Below are positions 56,084 to 63,945 of a stretch of DNA of 64,000 nucleotides, piece by piece; the stretch's first letter is position 1; each line of letters opens with the position of its first letter. The DNA lies in assembly GCF_009617875.1 (NCBI RefSeq), contig NZ_BLAV01000001.1:3782001-3846000 (forward strand), written 5' to 3'. Source of the DNA: Prolixibacter sp. NT017 (GTDB lineage: Bacteria; Bacteroidota; Bacteroidia; Bacteroidales; Prolixibacteraceae). The notes under the pieces are model-generated. The model was not told the origin of the DNA and did not search any database. It saw only the letters and a list, made by a program, of their open reading frames with translations. Position numbers and translations under genes: made by a program.

Positions 56084-57748
56084 TCAGGAATAAAGAAAGC
56101 GCTTAATTTTTTGCGTTGGCGTACGTTCGAAAGGAGTTGGCTGAACCAATACCATTTGAACCTGCGCAAATTTGCTTACGCGGGAATTCACATATGCCTG
56201 CAGTTCTTTCAATGTTTCGTCCACTTTCTCGTTGACATACTGCTCGGCCTGATCGCGCATCAGGTGGTACTTTTCTTCCATCTCCTCAATGTTCAGATGA
56301 ACCAAGGCTACTAATTTTCCCTTCCGTTGCACAACCAGTGACTCAACCACATTCCGGAAGTTATTAATGACTGACTCAATCTCCTCCGGATAGATATTCT
56401 CCCCGGAAGCACCCAGAATCATATTCTTAATTCTTCCTTTCATATACAAGTATCCATTCCTGTCGAATACACCCAAATCTCCGGTCCGAAACCAACCATC
56501 TTCACTCAATACTTCCCTGGTCAGCTCCGGCTCTTTGAAATAACCTTTCATCACATTCGGGCCTTTCGCCAGAATTTCGCCTTCGCCGGTTTTGGGATCC
56601 GGATTTTCCAGCTTTAACTCGACTCCTTCGAGTACTGGCCCAATTCCCTGCAATTTCGTGCTGCTTGCGCCTGTACCGGCCAGCAACGGAGAGGTTTCGG
56701 TTAAGCCATAGCCAATAGCGTACGGGAACTTTGCTTCACGCAGGAAGATTTCGACCTGCCGGTCGAGCTTTGCACCTCCAATACCGAAAAATACCAGTTC
56801 GCCACCGAATGTTTCCATCAGCTTCTTCCCGGCAATCGCATTCAATTTTTTCCGGATAACCGGAATGCGATACAACGTTCGAATGAAGCCATTCTTTTGA
56901 AATTTCGGCAATATCTGTTGCTTGTATATTTTCTCAATGATGAGCGGCACCGAAAGCATTAATGTTGGCTTTACCTCCTGAAGAGCAGGGAGTAAAATTC
57001 TTGCTGTCGGCGGCTTTTTCAGATAGTGCACCGAGGCTCCGTACATGATGGGTAACAACAGCCCAAGTGTATTCTCAAATGTATGCGATAAAGGCAATAT
57101 GGACAGGAACCGGTCGGTCGTCAATATTGGCTGAATAGTATAACTCTGACGAGCATTCCAAACCAAATTGCGATGTGTTAGCATGACACCCTTCGACTTT
57201 CCGGTTGTTCCCGATGTATAAATAATTGATGCCAAATCGTCTTCCTCAACATCGACATCGTCGGTCAGATAATTTTCAGCTGACAAAGCCGATGGTACAC
57301 TAAGTACTTGCTCCCTGGCTGTTCCTTTGGGAATAACACCAAATGTTTCCATCAGGATAACAGAGGAGAGCTCGATGGCTTCAAACTCCTCGACCTTATT
57401 GTATAGATTTTCGGATACGAACAAAGCGCGCGTTTCCGAATGCTTGAAAATATTTTCAATTTCAGCCGGCGAAAAGTCTGGTAATACGGGTACAGCAACG
57501 GCACCGATCATCGAAACAGCAAAGAATGCAATTCCCCAATTGGGCATATTACTACTCAATATCCCAATCTTATCCCCTTCCTTCAGGCCTAACTGCCTTA
57601 GCAATCCGGCAGCTTTCCTGACTTCGGTCTCAAGCTCAGCGTAGGTACGGTGTTCTTCACCAGCATACACCAGCGATTCCTTATTTTTAAATTCGGAAAA
57701 ACTACTCCGAAGCATCTCCGGAATAGTTAGTTTGTTAAGTTTTCTCAT
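56084..57748 (-). CDS. Long-chain acyl-CoA synthetase (AMP-binding)
   Basis: Adenylate-forming enzyme activating fatty acids to acyl-CoA, 554 residues from the ATG at 57748, which has a GGTGGAG Shine-Dalgarno-like run about 9 bp upstream. The AMP-binding core IIYTSGTTGKSKGVMLTHRNL and the GYGLTETSPLLAG motif are present, as are GWFRTGDLG and KNMILGASGENIYPEEIE in the C-terminal lid. The open frame upstream to 57823 is not conserved. It is divergent from the HD hydrolase gene. Confidence 0.93.
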   Translation of the reverse strand: MRKLNKLTIPEMLRSSFSEFKNKESLVYAGEEHRTYAELETEVRKAAGLLRQLGLKEGDKIGILSSNMPNWGIAFFAVSMIGAVAVPVLPDFSPAEIENIFKHSETRALFVSENLYNKVEEFEAIELSSVILMETFGVIPKGTAREQVLSVPSALSAENYLTDDVDVEEDDLASIIYTSGTTGKSKGVMLTHRNLVWNARQSYTIQPILTTDRFLSILPLSHTFENTLGLLLPIMYGASVHYLKKPPTARILLPALQEVKPTLMLSVPLIIEKIYKQQILPKFQKNGFIRTLYRIPVIRKKLNAIAGKKLMETFGGELVFFGIGGAKLDRQVEIFLREAKFPYAIGYGLTETSPLLAGTGASSTKLQGIGPVLEGVELKLENPDPKTGEGEILAKGPNVMKGYFKEPELTREVLSEDGWFRTGDLGVFDRNGYLYMKGRIKNMILGASGENIYPEEIESVINNFRNVVESLVVQRKGKLVALVHLNIEEMEEKYHLMRDQAEQYVNEKVDETLKELQAYVNSRVSKFAQVQMVLVQPTPFERTPTQKIKRFLYS

Positions 57749-57910
57749 GTTTTCTTCTCCACCCCCAAAAATAATATTTCTATATGCTCTGCAATTTCCG
57801 TTCCACGATATTTCATAACACACATTCCTGATTCCGTTCTATTTCAGGTGTAATATATTCATTGAAAAGCAGTTTAAATCTATTTGAACGAATTCTAAAT
57901 TGCATCGGCA

Positions 57911-57927
57911 CAAATATACTATATTTG
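57911..57927. promoter_or_regulatory. Back-to-back -7 boxes in divergent promoter region
   Basis: CAAATATA-C-TATATTTG is a perfect palindrome in which each half is a TAnnTTTG box on one strand. It lies between the divergent acyl-CoA synthetase and HD hydrolase genes and may be two overlapping promoters or an operator. Confidence 0.5.
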
Positions 57928-58036
57928 TCTAAATATCAACAACTTCAGGATTTTTCAAACATTTAGGTCAAATGATCGGCAATAATATGTATTTTCCCAG
58001 TACATACAATCCGATTTTTATCGAATAGTTGATATA

Positions 58037-58684
58037 ATGAATAGCCACGGTAAAGCACAGATTATCAAACAAACCGAAGATTTCATTCAACAGCGCTTTG
58101 CGGGAGACGGTTCCGGTCACGATTGGTGGCATATCCATCGCGTGCGGAATCTGGCTCTGGAATTAGCCAAACGGGAACAAGCTGATGCCTTTATCGTGGA
58201 AATGGCCGCTTTGCTTCATGATTTAGATGACTGGAAACTCAATCCTGACAGTAACCAGGTAGAAAAATGGCTAAGAAAACTTTCGGTTGCCGAGAATGAA
58301 GCCAACCATATTCTGGATATTACGCGGAATGTCTCCTTTAAGGGAGCCGGGGTGCCAACACCAATGAGCACGATCGAGGGGAAAGTGGTTCAGGATGCAG
58401 ACAGGCTCGACGCCATCGGTGCGATTGGCATTGCCCGTACATTTGCCTTTGGCGGAAGCCGTGACCGACTTATTTACCACCCCGATGCGACACCCGAAAT
58501 GCACCAAAGTTTTGAGAGCTACCAGCAAAACCAATCGCATACCATCAACCATTTTTACGAGAAGTTGCTTCTTTTGAAAGACAGAATGCAAACCCGGGCC
58601 GGTTATGAAATGGCTTTGCATCGTCACACAGTAATGGAAAACTTCCTCGACGAGTTCTTCAACGAATGGGATGGAAAGAATTAA
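58037..58684 (+). CDS. HD-domain phosphohydrolase
   Basis: A 215-residue metal-dependent phosphohydrolase. The metal set is His34 (WHIHRVRNLAL), His61-Asp62 (LLHDLDD) and a later Asp in GKVVQDADRLDAIGAIGIAR, a pattern of the small YedJ-like HD proteins. The substrate, probably a nucleotide, is unknown. The 289-bp gap downstream (58685-58973) is A+T-rich and shows nothing clear. Confidence 0.88.
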   Translation: MNSHGKAQIIKQTEDFIQQRFAGDGSGHDWWHIHRVRNLALELAKREQADAFIVEMAALLHDLDDWKLNPDSNQVEKWLRKLSVAENEANHILDITRNVSFKGAGVPTPMSTIEGKVVQDADRLDAIGAIGIARTFAFGGSRDRLIYHPDATPEMHQSFESYQQNQSHTINHFYEKLLLLKDRMQTRAGYEMALHRHTVMENFLDEFFNEWDGKN

Positions 58685-58973
58685 CCATCTACCTCACTGC
58701 TCAATACAAACAAAAGCTTCTCCTCTTTTCATTTTCATTCTTTCGAAAAACGGAGTCAATTAGTAGTCACTCCTGACATAAACTATGATTATGTTTTTGA
58801 ATACCTACCGGATTTCTCCCGCTTTTCAATGTTTTTTTATTTCCTAATCCGTAAATTTATATTAAGAGAAAACCAAAACTACCTAAGGACTAACGGGTCC
58901 TCCGCTTACTTCTGAAGAACACTTCACGTTCTGTACCTGATTCTGTTTGATAAATCTTTTAAATATCCATGTC

Positions 58974-59969
58974 ATGAAAAGTACACTGCGGTTTTTCATT
59001 CTTTTCATTGGATTGATATTGGCTGGTTGCTCGAGCGATAAAGTTAAGGTTGGTTTGCTGATACACAGTCTGGACAAAGAACGTTGGGAGAATGATCAAA
59101 AATATTTTATTGAATCTGTAAACGAACTGGGAGGAAAAGTATTGGTTGCTGTTGCCGACAACGACGATCAGAAACAAATACAACAGGCTCAGGACTTGCT
59201 TAAAAGAAAGATTCAAACTCTTGTCGTCATTCCCGTCAACCAGTATAGTGCTGCCGAAATTGTCGATTTGGCTCACAACCGCTCAGTCCCGGTCATCTCA
59301 TATGACCGTCTTATTAACAACAGTCGTGTTGATTATTATGTCTCTACCGACAACATCAAAATTGGTGAAATGCAGGCCAGGTATATTGTTAACCTGGTCC
59401 CGGAAGGCAATTACGCGTTGATTGGAGGTTCGGAGAACGACAACAACAGCCGGATGCTCTACCTCGGCCAAATGAATATTTTGCAGCCATACATCGAACG
59501 TAACGAAATCTATTTGGTATACCGAAAGTTCACCAAGTTCTGGTCGGAAGACGAAGGTTACCAGATGGCCAAAGAGTGCCTGGATGAAAACAACAACCAG
59601 ATTGATGCCATTATTGCCGGCAATGACGCCATTGCGTATGGAGTCTTACGCGCTTTAAAAGAGTATGGGCTTGAAAAGAAAATCGCGGTAGCCGGGATGG
59701 ATGCCGACCTCCGAAACGTTCGGGAAATTGTAAAAGGTGACCAGGTGATGACGGTTTACAAACCGATTCAAACCATGGCTTCAACAGCAGCCGAAATAGC
59801 TGTCAAACTCGCCCGCGGAGAAAAATACGAAGGTTGCAACAACCGGGTTAGTAATGGAAAACGACTCGTACCGGCCGTTTTACTCGAGGCACTCCCTGTC
59901 ACAAAAGACAACATAGAACAGACAGTTGTTGCTGATGGCTATCTAAAAGAAAAAGACATTTACCAATAA
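58974..59969 (+). CDS. Orphan periplasmic sugar-binding lipoprotein (XylF/RbsB-like)
   Basis: A 331-residue type I periplasmic binding protein anchored by a lipid (lipobox LAGC, Cys19). It resembles D-xylose-binding XylF: VKVGLLIHSLDKERWENDQKYFIE, the DLLKRKIQTLVVIPVNQYSAAEIVDLA block, VPVISYDRLI, and NDAIAYGVLRALKEYG. The start is the ATG at 58974; a codon 27 bp upstream adds residues before the signal. No ABC permease or ATPase is adjacent, so it may serve as a sensor subunit or work with a remote transporter. Confidence 0.85.
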   Translation: MKSTLRFFILFIGLILAGCSSDKVKVGLLIHSLDKERWENDQKYFIESVNELGGKVLVAVADNDDQKQIQQAQDLLKRKIQTLVVIPVNQYSAAEIVDLAHNRSVPVISYDRLINNSRVDYYVSTDNIKIGEMQARYIVNLVPEGNYALIGGSENDNNSRMLYLGQMNILQPYIERNEIYLVYRKFTKFWSEDEGYQMAKECLDENNNQIDAIIAGNDAIAYGVLRALKEYGLEKKIAVAGMDADLRNVREIVKGDQVMTVYKPIQTMASTAAEIAVKLARGEKYEGCNNRVSNGKRLVPAVLLEALPVTKDNIEQTVVADGYLKEKDIYQ

Positions 59970-59980
59970 ATGACCTGTCA

Positions 59981-60022
59981 CAAAAAAAGGCATTCCCATT
60001 TTCCTGAGAATGCCTTTTTTTA
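59981..60022. terminator. Bidirectional terminator between convergent genes
   Basis: AAAAAAAGGCATTC / GAATGCCTTTTTTT stem, with a T run on each strand. Confidence 0.92.
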
Positions 60023-60043
60023 TGTCTTTATCTGCTGGCTCGA

Positions 60044-60616
60044 TTAATCGCGAGGCATATTTTCAGCTGCGTACTGCAATTCCTCGTACCACTCTTTTCC
60101 ATACTTGCGAATAAGCGGTTCTTTCAGGAATTTCCATAACGGTAACTGCTCTTTCTTTCCGCAGGCTTTCCCTGGCTTACAAATGTCCAGTTCCTGGTAA
60201 TTTACCGCGTCAAAACGTTTGTATTCGGTTATCCGGATAGGAAAAAGATGACACGATACCGGCTTTCGGAAATCGATTTTACCATCGAGATAGGCACGCT
60301 CAATTCCACATTTGACAACACCGGCCTCATCCCGGTAGGTGTAAACACACTCTCTGTTGCCGATAATTGGAGTTACCAAGTCGCCGTCGGAATCGATAAT
60401 GGAAAAGCCTTGCTTCTTCACTTCCGCCCGGTTATGCTCAGACAAATAAGGCGCCACTTCGGGATAAATCCGCTCGATGGTCTTTGCCTCTTCTTCAGTT
60501 AATGGCGCACCACTATCCCCTTCCACACAACAAGCTCCTTTGCATTTCGACAAATCGCAAAGAAACTGCTGATCCAATACATCAAAGCTGATCAGTGCTT
60601 TTCCTATTTCAATCAC
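60044..60616 (-). CDS. DUF3109 family cysteine-rich protein
   Basis: A 190-residue protein with a YkgJ-like cysteine cluster: Cys20, Cys25, Cys29 and Cys30 (CDLSKCKGACC), then cysteines in NRECVYTY, VVKCGIE, VSCHLFP and DICKPGKACGKKE. These probably bind zinc or an Fe-S cluster. The family is widespread in Bacteroidota and has no known function. It lies 131 bp downstream of the gpmI stop on the same strand, beyond a terminator. Confidence 0.85.
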   Translation of the reverse strand: MIEIGKALISFDVLDQQFLCDLSKCKGACCVEGDSGAPLTEEEAKTIERIYPEVAPYLSEHNRAEVKKQGFSIIDSDGDLVTPIIGNRECVYTYRDEAGVVKCGIERAYLDGKIDFRKPVSCHLFPIRITEYKRFDAVNYQELDICKPGKACGKKEQLPLWKFLKEPLIRKYGKEWYEELQYAAENMPRD

Positions 60617-60685
60617 TTGTTTACTATTTAGTTGTTAGTCACCAGCAGGGTTCAATTTTGCCCAACGGTGAATGTCGACAAAAGT

Positions 60686-60722
60686 AAAAAAAGAACCGGG
60701 AAAGAAATGCCCTCCCGGTCCG
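60686..60722 (-). terminator. Terminator of gpmI
   Basis: ACCGGGA / TCCCGGT stem followed by seven or more T on the minus strand. Confidence 0.88.
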
Positions 60723-60747
60723 AAATATTTATTGGGTGATGAACAAT

Positions 60748-62283
60748 CTATGCGTTCTCAATCAATACTTTTCCAGTCATTTCCGCCGGAACATCAACTC
60801 CCATAATAGTCAACAGCGTTGGCGCAACATCTGCCAGGATACCACTGTTCAGCTTCTTCTCCTTATTGTCGGTTACCCAAATGCAGGGAACAGGATTAAG
60901 GGAGTGAGCCGTATTCTCACTGCCATCTTCATTTATCGCATTGTCGGCATTACCGTGGTCAGCAATGATGACAACATCATAATCGTTGGCACGGGCCGCT
61001 TCAACCACTTCCTTCACACACGAATCAACAGCTTTCACGGCAGTCTGAATGGCCGAATAAACTCCCGTATGCCCTACCATATCGCCATTGGCAAAATTGA
61101 GACAAACAAAGTCGGCAGACTTGTCATTCAACTCCTTCACGATAGCATCCTTCACTTTCGGTGCCGACATTTCGGGTTGCATATCGTAAGTCGGTACCTT
61201 GGGTGAAGGTATCAGAATGCGCTTCTCGCCGTCGAACTCCTGTTCGCGTCCGCCGGAAAAGAAGAAGGTTACATGAGCATATTTTTCGGTTTCAGCAATC
61301 CGAATTTGCTTTAATCCGGCATTCGCAACTACCTCTCCCATGGTATTAGCCACATTATCTTTGTCGAACAATACGTTCACACCTTTGAAGCTGGCATTGT
61401 AGTTAGTCATGGTGTACCATTCTACCGGCATGGTATGCAAACCTGCTTCCGGATGTTCTTCCTGGGTAAATGCCATGGTCAGCTGACGCAAACGATCAGT
61501 ACGGTAGTTGAAACAGATAACGACATCGCCTTCCTGAACGGTAGCCAACGGTGCGCCATTTTCGTCAACCATCACCACCGGCTTGATGAACTCATCGGTT
61601 ACACCTTCCTCGTATGATTCCTGGATGGACTTGAGAATATCGTTGCTTTTTTTGCCTTCGCCTTTTACCAACAGGTCGTAGGCCAACTTGATGCGTTCCC
61701 AGTTTTTGTCGCGGTCCATTCCGTAATAACGTCCAACCAACGATGCAAAACGGGCATTGGTTTTTTCGAGACCTTTCAAATCACTTTCCACAAATCCGTA
61801 GCCGGAACGCGGGTCGGTATCACGTCCATCTGTCAAACCATGAACAAATACTTTTTCCAGTCCCTTCTCAGTAGCAATTTGAGCCAGGGCAATCATGTGA
61901 TCACTCAGCGCATGCACGCCGCCGGGGCCAATCAAACCGATGAGGTGAACCTGTTTGTTGTTGGTTTTGGCATAATCATACGCCTTCAACAATTCAGGAT
62001 TACTCCACAGAGATTTATCCTTGATTGCCTTGTTGATTTTCACCAAATCCTGGTACACAACGCGGCCGGCACCAATATTAAGGTGGCCTACTTCGGAGTT
62101 GCCCATTTGGCCGTCGGGTAAACCAACATTTTCGCCAGAGGTTAATAATTCACTGTGAGGATAATTATTCCAAAGCTCATCGATAAATGGTGTGGGTGTA
62201 CTGTAAATTACATCACCTTTCGATTTGTCACCAATCCCCCAACCATCGAGGATCATGAGCATGGTCTTTTTAACATTTGCCAT
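60748..62283 (-). CDS. gpmI: 2,3-bisphosphoglycerate-independent phosphoglycerate mutase
   Basis: Interconverts 3- and 2-phosphoglycerate in glycolysis. From the ATG at 62283 ([16 protein letters not shown]) it has 511 residues, the usual length; the frame opens further upstream but is not conserved. The first metal motif is LDGWG (Asp13) and the phosphoserine nucleophile is Ser63 in [25 protein letters not shown] and ADHGNADNA provide further ligands. It is monocistronic, with a terminator and a long repeat-rich upstream region. Confidence 0.96.
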   Translation of the reverse strand: MANVKKTMLMILDGWGIGDKSKGDVIYSTPTPFIDELWNNYPHSELLTSGENVGLPDGQMGNSEVGHLNIGAGRVVYQDLVKINKAIKDKSLWSNPELLKAYDYAKTNNKQVHLIGLIGPGGVHALSDHMIALAQIATEKGLEKVFVHGLTDGRDTDPRSGYGFVESDLKGLEKTNARFASLVGRYYGMDRDKNWERIKLAYDLLVKGEGKKSNDILKSIQESYEEGVTDEFIKPVVMVDENGAPLATVQEGDVVICFNYRTDRLRQLTMAFTQEEHPEAGLHTMPVEWYTMTNYNASFKGVNVLFDKDNVANTMGEVVANAGLKQIRIAETEKYAHVTFFFSGGREQEFDGEKRILIPSPKVPTYDMQPEMSAPKVKDAIVKELNDKSADFVCLNFANGDMVGHTGVYSAIQTAVKAVDSCVKEVVEAARANDYDVVIIADHGNADNAINEDGSENTAHSLNPVPCIWVTDNKEKKLNSGILADVAPTLLTIMGVDVPAEMTGKVLIENA

Positions 62284-62508
62284 CTTGAATTCTACTTGTT
62301 TAATTAACGACTTTAATCGTCGCAAAAGTATGGTTTTCAAGTGAGGAATAAAATCGGGAAGGAACGGTTTCGGAGCGAATTAAAGATTTCTTTATGGAGT
62401 AGGACCCCACCCGGTTGGGGCAAAAATTGCTTGTCGTCAAGAGTCTCCGGTCGCATACCAAACCTAGACAGAAGTAACAAAAGCCAGGAACGATTTTCGG
62501 GAGCACCA

Positions 62509-62640
62509 GAAAACCACAGCAGGTTTTGCCCAAAACCACACGTGGTTTCGATCAAGATCACACGTGGTTTGCGTCAAGATCACGTTAGGTTTGGAGTAAA
62601 ACCACACTTGGTTTTCAGCAAAAGCAGGCGTGGTCTTGAG
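62509..62640. repeat. Six 22-bp tandem repeats with palindromic core
   Basis: Units start at 62509, 62531, 62553, 62575, 62597 and 62619. Core patterns are AAAACC-N6-GGTTTT, AACCAC-AC-GTGGTT, and AAAACCA-N4-TGGTTTT in units 1, 2 and 5; units 3, 4 and 6 have decayed palindromes. The region lies upstream of gpmI. The preceding 62284-62508 shows only a weak CCCCA/TGGGG hairpin near 62405. Confidence 0.85.
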
Positions 62641-62739
62641 AACTCCTCTTTTTCTTTTCGCCGGGAGAAACGTTTCCCGCATTCGAGGGGTCTTTATCTC
62701 ATCGCCGCGCGAAGCTCAACTCGTCGGATTTTCTTCCTC

Positions 62740-62872
62740 ATCTTTGCTCAACTTCTTCTTCATCTCACGGCACAAAGTTCTTCATCTTTGTTCGGAAAGC
62801 TCCTCATCTCGCGTTATAAAGTTCTTCATCTTCCAATGGTGAGAAGCTCATCTCAATCACAAAGCTTGATTT
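62740..62872. repeat. Degenerate pyrimidine-rich repeats (about 22 bp)
   Basis: Successive segments of the type AAAG(T/C)TC(T/C)TCATCT followed by 7-9 variable bases occur four to five times, with spacing near 22 bp but some length changes. No gene is supported in this stretch. Confidence 0.55.
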
Positions 62873-62910
62873 TCTGTTTATTAATCCGGTCTTAATTACC
62901 GATATCCCCG

Positions 62911-63060
62911 TCAGGTGCAGTCGTTGGCATATTTCGTGCTTGAACCGCGATAAAATCCGGTATTGTGCTGCACAATTCGCCCAGCAACATCTCCTGTTTC
63001 ACCAACATAAAAACGGTCAAAAGATTCGGAGTAAATGACATACACATAATGAAGGCTCAT
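62911..63060 (-). pseudogene. Truncated GIY-YIG endonuclease gene
   Basis: Reads as the first 47 codons of the neighbouring GIY-YIG gene (MSLHYVYVIYSESFDRFYVGE...), then diverges and stops at 62911. It keeps the GIY (VYV) and YVG tyrosines and the Arg but lacks the catalytic Glu half of the domain. Nucleotide similarity to the intact copy is high from 62918 to 63060 and continues upstream through the leader, terminator and tRNA fragment. It is a remnant of an earlier copy of the same element. Confidence 0.85.
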
Positions 63061-63158
63061 ACCAGCAACTTAAATAAAAACAAAAGAGGGAAAGATTCTC
63101 ATCTTCCCCTCTTCGTGGTGCCACCTGGCTCCGAAGCATCGGAGGAACCAGGGACACA

Positions 63159-63452
63159 CTATTCCGAAAATCTTTTCAGCAAACTATTTACCAATTCAGC
63201 ATCTTCTTTCAGCTTATTAATAAACTTTCTGCTTTTCATTTGCTTGATAAAACGCTCCAACTTCAAGGCCTGTATTCTGTTCTCACACCGTATCGATAAG
63301 TACAATGACCAGTCGTTGGCATATTTCGTGCTTGAACCTTCATAAAATCCTGTATTATGCTGCATAATTCGCCCAGTAACATCTTCTGTTTCACCAACAT
63401 AAAAACGGTCAAAAAATTCGGAGTAAATGATATATACAAAGTGAAGGCTCAT
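63159..63452 (-). CDS. GIY-YIG family endonuclease embedded in tRNA-fragment array
   Basis: A 97-residue single-domain GIY-YIG nuclease, comparable in size to YhbQ/UPF0213-type proteins. All catalytic positions are present: VYI with Tyr7, YVG with Tyr18, Arg28, His32, and Glu66 in ALKLERFIK. The leader between the upstream terminator and the ATG at 63450-63452 is short, with no Shine-Dalgarno. Its TAG stop overlaps the first base of tRNA fragment copy 1, so the gene and fragment are joined without a spacer. It is probably a site-specific DNA nuclease of a small selfish element; the target is unknown. Confidence 0.9.
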   Translation of the reverse strand: MSLHFVYIIYSEFFDRFYVGETEDVTGRIMQHNTGFYEGSSTKYANDWSLYLSIRCENRIQALKLERFIKQMKSRKFINKLKEDAELVNSLLKRFSE

Positions 63453-63563
63453 ACCAGCAACTTAAATAAAAACAAAAAAGGGAAAGATTCTCATCTTCCC
63501 CTCTTCGTGGTGCCACCTGGCTCCGAAGCATCGGAGGAACCTGGGACACACGGGAAGAATAAA

Positions 63564-63588
63564 AAAAGGGAAAGATTCTCATCTTCCC
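63564..63588 (-). terminator. Repeated terminator of the tRNA-Phe array (representative)
   Basis: On the minus strand GGGAAGAT-GAG-AATCTTTCCC is followed by seven T. The same hairpin occurs after the real tRNA (about 63917-63941) and after copies 3 to 6, and in a variant with TTTTTTGTTTTT or TCTTTTGTTTTT after copies 2 and 1. Confidence 0.85.
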
Positions 63589-63945
63589 CTCTTCGTGGTG
63601 CCACCTGGCTCCGAAGCATCGGAGGAACCTGGGACACACGGGAAGAATAAAAAAAGGGAAAGATTCTCATCTTCCCCTCTTGTGGTGCCACCTGGCTCCG
63701 AAGCATCGGAGGAACCAGAGACACACGGGAAGAATAAAAAAAGGGAAAGATTCTCATCTTCCCCTCTTCGTGGTGCCACCTGGCTCCGAAGCATCGGAGG
63801 AACCTGGGACACACGGGAAGAATAAAAAAAGGGAAAGATTCTCATCTTCCCCTCTTGTGGTGCCACCTGGCTCCGAAGCATCGGAGGAACCTGGGACACA
63901 CGGGAAGAATAAAAAAAGGGAAAGATTCTCATCTTCCCCTCTTCG

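Larger units (their letters stand above)
63115..63944 (-). repeat. Array of tRNA-Phe 3' fragments with T-loop hairpin and terminators
   Basis: Six copies of the last third of tRNA-Phe (variable loop, T arm, acceptor 3' strand and CCA) start at 63115, 63507, 63595, 63682, 63770 and 63857, reading plus-strand coordinates of their 3' ends. The genuine tRNA 3' end is at 63946. Copies 2-6 and the tRNA repeat every 87-88 bp. In every copy four T-loop bases are replaced by CTCCGA-TGCT-TCGGAG (minus strand), a perfect hairpin. Each unit also contains the same terminator. Copies 1 and 2 are 392 bp apart because a GIY-YIG gene lies between them. Confidence 0.93.

Noticed and set aside
62341..62895. A 184-codon plus-strand ORF upstream of the GIY-YIG remnant
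   Set aside because: It runs through the 22-bp repeats and pyrimidine-rich repeats, has no family motif and no ribosome-binding site; it looks like a chance frame.
63115..63944. Prophage or integrative island att sites at tRNA-Phe
   Set aside because: No integrase, excisionase or cargo genes are present, and all fragments carry an altered T loop that would not rebuild the tRNA.
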